A DNA stretch of 5,397 nucleotides from Candidatus Gastranaerophilales bacterium (GTDB lineage: Bacteria; Cyanobacteriota; Vampirovibrionia; Gastranaerophilales; Gastranaerophilaceae): NCBI GenBank assembly GCA_910588555.1, contig CAJUPC010000026.1:2054-7450 (forward strand), read 5' to 3'. The notes under the pieces were generated by a model. That model saw nothing but the letters and a program-made list of their open reading frames with translations, made no database searches and was not told the origin of the DNA. Both the position numbers and the translations under genes were made by a program. Positions within the stretch are counted from its first letter, which is position 1, and each line of letters begins with the position of its first letter. Shown here piece after piece: positions 1-3,314 of the stretch.

Positions 1-220
1 TATCATTGTCATTATCATTGTCATTATCATTGTCATTATCATTGTCATTATCATTGTCATTATCATTATCATTGTCATTATCGTTGTCATTGTCGTTGTC
101 GTTGTCATTGTCGTTATCGTTGTCATTGTCTACGTCGTTGTCATTATCATTATCGTTGTCGTTGTCATTATCGTTGTCAAGGTCGTTATCGTTATCATTG
201 TCATTGTCGTTATCGTTGTC
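1..220 (-). repeat. Asp-Asn dipeptide repeat array (hexamer/12-mer DNA repeat), continues past window edge
   Basis: From position 220 leftwards every codon of the adhesin frame is Asp (GAT/GAC) alternating with Asn (AAT/AAC). There are only two exceptions in 73 residues: Asn replaced by Leu at 179-181 and by Val at 131-133. On the plus strand, bases 1-60 are five perfect copies of the 12-mer tatcattgtcat. Further inward the codons vary synonymously. The unit is a multiple of three, so gain or loss of copies keeps the frame. Acidic dipeptide tails (for example Ser-Asp repeats of Clf/Sdr proteins) act as extended stalks in other adhesins. A similar stalk role here, possibly Ca-binding, is inference. 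The array certainly extends beyond the left edge. Confidence 0.95.
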
Positions 221-2980
221 ACCAATATCGGGGTCATCAGGTGACGGAACAACTAAGTTGTCATCATCATTTTCGCCGCCTTGTTCGTTTTCTGCAGGAT
301 CCTCAACAGGATTACCATCAGGATCTTTAACTCCGTCATAACCCGGGTCATTACCTTGTTCGCTTCCGCCGTAATAGTAGTTACGTCCATTGCCGCCCGG
401 TTCAGTTTGGTTTTCAGGATCGCCGATACCTTCAACGTCTTCCGGTCTTACAGCTTTGCCTCTGATAGAAGCTGTTTTGCCGTCAGGTGTATCAATCGGG
501 TTTGTTTTATCATTTTTAACTACTGTTGATTTGCCTGTTTCACCGCGGTGTTTACCCATATTGAAGTAATAGCCGCCTGCGTAAGCGTTATCTGCAACAA
601 GTGTCAAATCTTGTTGATGAGCCGGTCTGCCTTCGCCGTTACCTTCAATTTTACCGTTGACGACTACAATTGTAGAATCCGCCGCGTGAATATATGATGG
701 GTTTTCAGCTTCGCTCAGGTAGCTTCCTAAATCCAATGCTGTTAATTTTACAGCGTCAGGAATTACATTTGAATTAGGACCGTAATAATCGTTTGCATAA
801 GTGGGAACGATGCCTAAGTTATCTACATATAAGTTTTTACCGCGAGTTAGAACATCAATATTTTTATTAGCAGTAATTTCTCTAATATAAGTATCACCTG
901 AAAGTTCTGCTTTAATATCACCATTTCTTGCAATCATTGCGCAGATATATGTATTAACTTTAGAACCATCTTCAGCGTCCAGACCTTTTACGTTGATATT
1001 ATTGATAGCAAGCATATCAACACCAAAGCCTTTGTTGTCAACCGGTTTGAAAGAGTGAGGATCTCTTGCGTCATCACCATAGAAAATTGTACCTAAACCG
1101 TTTTGTCTGAATGTTAATGCTTTGCCTGTTTCACCGATATTTCCGCTTGCAATCATTGAAATTCCTGCACCTTCAACATTCGGTTTTTTGGGGTCTTTTG
1201 CTCTGTTTACAATACTGTAAGGATTTGCACCTGTAGTTTTAGTACCGTTTGCTGCTAAAGTTCCGTCATCTGCAAGCAATATTACACGTCCGTCAGCTTT
1301 AATCTGATTTACATGCATATCTTTGTTCAAACTTGCCATATTTATAAGCGAATTTGTACCTTTGCTTGTTGCAGTGATTACGCCGTCGATTGATGTATTA
1401 ATTGATTTAGTCAAATCTCTTGCGTCAGTTCCGATACCGGTACATATACCGCCGTCACAAGGACCGACTTCTGCACCGATTGAACCGTTTGTAACATCAA
1501 TGTTCAAATCTGCTTGATTTGTTGTTGCAATCAAGTTATGAGCAACACCGTTGTTTAGTAAGTTTCCGTTAGTAACTGTTATATTAACATCAGCGTTAGA
1601 AGTAATGTTATTAACATTATCAGCACGGCCAATTGTCATATTTGAATTTTTGTTTATAAAATTAACAGTATCAACACGGTTGGTATGGTTAATATCAATT
1701 TTACCGTTAATATCCATACCGCCTCTGCCTTCGTTATAAACAAGTAAAGAACCTTTATTTGACTCAACTTTACCGCTTACGGCAAGTTTGTTGCCTGTAT
1801 TTCTAAGTTCTGTATCACCGTTATTTCTAACAAGACCTGTTGTGTCAACAAGTAAATCTCCATTTGAGTTTTCTACAAGCAATTTACCGTTCGCGTTAGA
1901 AACTTCACCTTTAATTTTAACACCGTTTGAACCTGTGTTTTTAATAGTTGTGTTACTGTTCCAGGCTAAATTTCTTACAATACCGTTGGAGCCTGATTTT
2001 GCACCGACAGAAGTTCCTGTTGCCGATGTAATTGTAATAGTTCCGCTTGCTGCTGAAAATTGATTTGCAGAATTGGTTTCGCTTGCATTTACAAGACTGT
2101 TAAATATTGTATTTGCCGCATCATGTTGTTTTAAAATAGTAGTTTCGTTACCAACACCTGCAAGCAATCCGCCGTTAATATCAATCTGACCGCCTTTTAA
2201 TTCAACATTGCCTCTTGAAATAATTTTACCGCCGGCATCAACTCTGATAATATTATTTGCTTCATTACCGCCTGCAAGAGAAGCAGGGTCGAAAGTTGCA
2301 TTTATTTCTCTGGCTTGAACTCTGTCGGTCCAATAACTGATAGCCTCAATATCACCACTTATAAGTTTGCCGTTTTCGTCATAAACAGCATTGATAACTT
2401 TTCCTTCGTTAATGGGACGATCCGGAGATTGAGGTAAATTTAATCTTTTTGATAATGCATCATAACTTGCTGCAGTTGGTGTAATAACAGATAAAGTTCC
2501 AACATTTAAAACACCTGAAGAGCCAACAACAAGTCCGTTCGGAGCAATAAATACCAAATTACTGTTAGAAGCTAATGCACCGTTGCTTCCCGGTTTAGTA
2601 ACAGCATTAACAATACCGTTGATAACGGCCTGATTGTTGATTAAATTAACAAATGTGGTAATATCGCCTGTTTTATACGTATGTTTAATTGAACCGTCAG
2701 CATTAATAGATTGGTTCCACTGTGTCCACTGATAGATAAAGTTTGCAATATCGCCTTTATCCAATTTAAAATCACCAAACTGTTTAAAACCTGTACTGCC
2801 GTTAACAGCGTCAGGTCTAATTTCAAAATTCCCTGTTTGAGAATCTTTAATAATAGCAGAACCGTCAGCATTGGTAATAGTAGAAGCCAATACCTGATAT
2901 GCTAATGACTGCTGCATTACAAATAATGTACATAAAGAAAATGCTATAATCTTTTTCGCGTTTAATTTTGTTGTTTTCAT
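1..2980 (-). CDS. Large filamentous adhesin (FHA/LktA-type, TPS-like N-terminal domain), C-terminus beyond window
   Basis: The minus-strand frame is open for all 993 codons seen; I read it codon by codon and found no stop or frameshift. The start is the ATG at 2980-2978, with GAGGT seven bases upstream. Residues 1-32 form a signal peptide: Lys-rich start, hydrophobic core, then SLA (25-27) or VLA (30-32) as cleavage sites. Residues 34-170 resemble the haemagglutination-activity/TPS domain: GDIANF (76-81), FVNLI (110-114), INGIVN (120-125), and the diagnostic stretch IAPNG...VVGSSGVLNVGTLSV (145-165). Residues about 200-700 are rich in Asn, Gly, Val and Ile, with short alternating strands typical of a right-handed beta-helix. 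Around 690-855 lies a less repetitive segment ending in SIRGKAVRPEDVEGIGDP (838-855), then YYYGG (868-872) and an acidic linker. A 73-residue Asp-Asn tail follows. By family knowledge it is an exported surface adhesin. Its receptor and secretion partner are not visible. Family call fairly sure; the exact subfamily is recalled, not searched. Confidence 0.88.
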   Translation of the reverse strand, partial: MKTTKLNAKKIIAFSLCTLFVMQQSLAYQVLASTITNADGSAIIKDSQTGNFEIRPDAVNGSTGFKQFGDFKLDKGDIANFIYQWTQWNQSINADGSIKHTYKTGDITTFVNLINNQAVINGIVNAVTKPGSNGALASNSNLVFIAPNGLVVGSSGVLNVGTLSVITPTAASYDALSKRLNLPQSPDRPINEGKVINAVYDENGKLISGDIEAISYWTDRVQAREINATFDPASLAGGNEANNIIRVDAGGKIISRGNVELKGGQIDINGGLLAGVGNETTILKQHDAANTIFNSLVNASETNSANQFSAASGTITITSATGTSVGAKSGSNGIVRNLAWNSNTTIKNTGSNGVKIKGEVSNANGKLLVENSNGDLLVDTTGLVRNNGDTELRNTGNKLAVSGKVESNKGSLLVYNEGRGGMDINGKIDINHTNRVDTVNFINKNSNMTIGRADNVNNITSNADVNITVTNGNLLNNGVAHNLIATTNQADLNIDVTNGSIGAEVGPCDGGICTGIGTDARDLTKSINTSIDGVITATSKGTNSLINMASLNKDMHVNQIKADGRVILLADDGTLAANGTKTTGANPYSIVNRAKDPKKPNVEGAGISMIASGNIGETGKALTFRQNGLGTIFYGDDARDPHSFKPVDNKGFGVDMLAINNINVKGLDAEDGSKVNTYICAMIARNGDIKAELSGDTYIREITANKNIDVLTRGKNLYVDNLGIVPTYANDYYGPNSNVIPDAVKLTALDLGSYLSEAENPSYIHAADSTIVVVNGKIEGNGEGRPAHQQDLTLVADNAYAGGYYFNMGKHRGETGKSTVVKNDKTNPIDTPDGKTASIRGKAVRPEDVEGIGDPENQTEPGGNGRNYYYGGSEQGNDPGYDGVKDPDGNPVEDPAENEQGGENDDDNLVVPSPDDPDIGDNDNDNDNDNDNDLDNDNDNDNDNDNDNDVDNDNDNDNDNDNDNDNDNDNDNDNDNDNDNDNDNDNDNDNDND
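221..430 (-). other. Acidic Pro/Gly/Asn-rich linker of the adhesin
   Basis: Residues about 851-920 join the folded passenger to the repeat tail. The segment contains GGNGRNYYYGGSEQGND (862-878), then a stretch dense in Asp, Glu, Pro and Gly ending PSPDDPDIG just before the Asp-Asn repeat. It has almost no hydrophobic residues apart from the Tyr triplet and LVV, so it is probably disordered. I infer a flexible spacer between head and stalk. Confidence 0.6.
2470..2880 (-). other. TPS/haemagglutination-type secretion domain of the adhesin
   Basis: Residues about 34-170 carry the hallmarks of the N-terminal domain of filamentous haemagglutinins. This domain forms the first rungs of the beta-helix and, in two-partner secretion systems, is what the outer-membrane transporter recognises. 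Visible marks are GDIANF at 76-81, INGIVN at 120-125, and IAPNGLVVGSSGVLNVGTL at 145-163. The last corresponds to the NPNGI-type motif plus the following Gly/Asn turn. A Trp-containing insertion (YQWTQWNQS, 83-91) lies between the first two motifs. No transporter gene is present in the window. Confidence 0.75.
2884..2980 (-). other. Signal peptide of the adhesin
   Basis: Residues 1-32 of the adhesin have the classical layout. The n-region is MKTTKLNAKK, with four lysines. The hydrophobic core is IIAFSLCTLFVM. The c-region offers small-residue cleavage sites after SLA (residue 27) or VLA (residue 32). I favour VLA|S because the mature protein then starts directly with the conserved-looking TITNADG. 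The core contains one Cys (residue 17), but no lipobox with a following +1 Cys, so a lipoprotein is unlikely. This indicates Sec export. Confidence 0.8.
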
Positions 2981-2986
2981 TTCCGA

Positions 2987-2991
2987 ACCTC
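2987..2991 (-). promoter_or_regulatory. Shine-Dalgarno of the adhesin gene
   Basis: Read on the minus strand, GAGGT precedes the ATG by six bases (TCGGAA). This is a good match to the anti-SD sequence at normal spacing. It supports the chosen start, which also places a canonical signal peptide at the N-terminus. Confidence 0.75.
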
Positions 2992-3117
2992 GTCTATGCG
3001 ATTTGCACATGAACACTATAAATACATGTATATAAACGGTTTTTTAAATAAAAACTTGACTGTTTTTTCATTTAATTTTACAAAAGTTCACAAAATCTTT
3101 TTCAAATAAATAAATTA

Positions 3118-3123
3118 TATAAT
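3118..3123 (+). promoter_or_regulatory. Candidate -10 hexamer (TATAAT) for the rightward gene
   Basis: A perfect TATAAT sits about 190 bases before the rightward large gene and about 85 bases before the small upstream ORF. At 16-18 bp upstream there are only T-rich sequences (around 3095-3101) and no good TTGACA. A TTGACT at 3056-3061 is too far away to pair with it. In DNA this AT-rich, a TATAAT arises easily by chance, so the call is weak. No convincing sigma-70 promoter was found for the leftward adhesin. Confidence 0.3.
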
Positions 3124-3207
3124 GTATAGACTAATTTAAAAATAATATTAATATATATATATAGGAATTTGTAAAATTTTAACTTTTGTAAACTTTTTTG
3201 AGGTGTT

Positions 3208-3312
3208 ATGCAATTCGCAATTACAAAATGTTTTTACATGAGCATAGAGAAGTATAAAAGTAAATATCTTGAGTTTGTGTGCAAAAATAATGAACTCAAA
3301 GAAAGGATTTGA
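3208..3312 (+). CDS. Possible 34-residue leader/upstream ORF coupled to the large rightward gene
   Basis: An ATG at 3208 is preceded by GAGG (3200-3203) at a short spacing of four bases. It opens 34 codons beginning MQFAITKCFYMSIEKYK and ending NNELKERI, then TGA at 3310-3312. An in-frame stop at 3199-3201 limits it upstream; an internal ATG (3238) would give 24 residues. The stop lies only 2 nt before the next gene's ATG, and that gene's Shine-Dalgarno (3302-3307) lies inside this ORF's last codons. This layout allows translational coupling. The peptide is Lys-rich, has no signal peptide and resembles nothing I know. It may be a real small protein, a leader, or a chance ORF. Confidence 0.35.
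   Translation: MQFAITKCFYMSIEKYKSKYLEFVCKNNELKERI
3302..3307 (+). promoter_or_regulatory. Shine-Dalgarno of the rightward large gene
   Basis: AAAGGA precedes the ATG at 3315 by seven bases (TTTGACT), which is normal spacing. It fixes ATG 3315 as the start: the frame is closed upstream by TGA at 3291-3293, and the only alternative start, TTG at 3309, lies too close to this site. A weak stem, TTGAGTT (3269-3275) with AACTCAA (3293-3299), ends just before the site and could modulate its access. Confidence 0.7.
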
Positions 3313-3314
3313 CT

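Larger units (their letters stand above)
2981..3314. promoter_or_regulatory. Divergent AT-rich intergenic control region
   Basis: This 334-nt region separates the two divergent large genes. It is strongly AT-rich, with a 13-nt alternating AT run at 3151-3163 and several A/T homopolymer tracts. It holds ribosome binding sites for both genes, a perfect TATAAT at 3118-3123 on the plus strand, a 10-bp palindrome (atacatgtat) at 3022-3031, and clustered TTTGTRAAMTT-like words at 3074-3094 and 3168-3197. The right third may encode a 34-residue small ORF. I see no tRNA, no recognisable riboswitch and no GC-rich terminator hairpin. Confidence 0.7.

Noticed and set aside
1..220. CRISPR array
   Set aside because: The repeat unit is 6-12 nt with no spacers, and it is in frame with an adhesin as Asp-Asn codons.
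6..341. Plus-strand ORF encoding a Ser-Leu repeat protein
   Set aside because: It is the antisense shadow of the Asp-Asn repeat of the adhesin. The long intact minus-strand frame with signal peptide, SD and recognisable domains is the real gene.
3056..3084. Promoter TTGACT (3056-3061) with TACAAA (3079-3084) at 17 bp spacing, reading rightward
   Set aside because: The -35 and spacing are good, but the -10 matches only four of six bases, lies about 230 nt from the large gene and overlaps the repeated TTTGTRAA words. The evidence is not strong enough to annotate.
3077..3192. 12-bp inverted repeat as ends of a mobile element
   Set aside because: Only 92 nt lie between the arms, with no transposase and no target duplication. 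It is better explained as two copies of a regulatory-like word in AT-rich DNA.
3124..3207. Riboswitch or structured RNA in the leader of the rightward gene
   Set aside because: The stretch is almost all A and T with no stable stems or recognisable conserved core.
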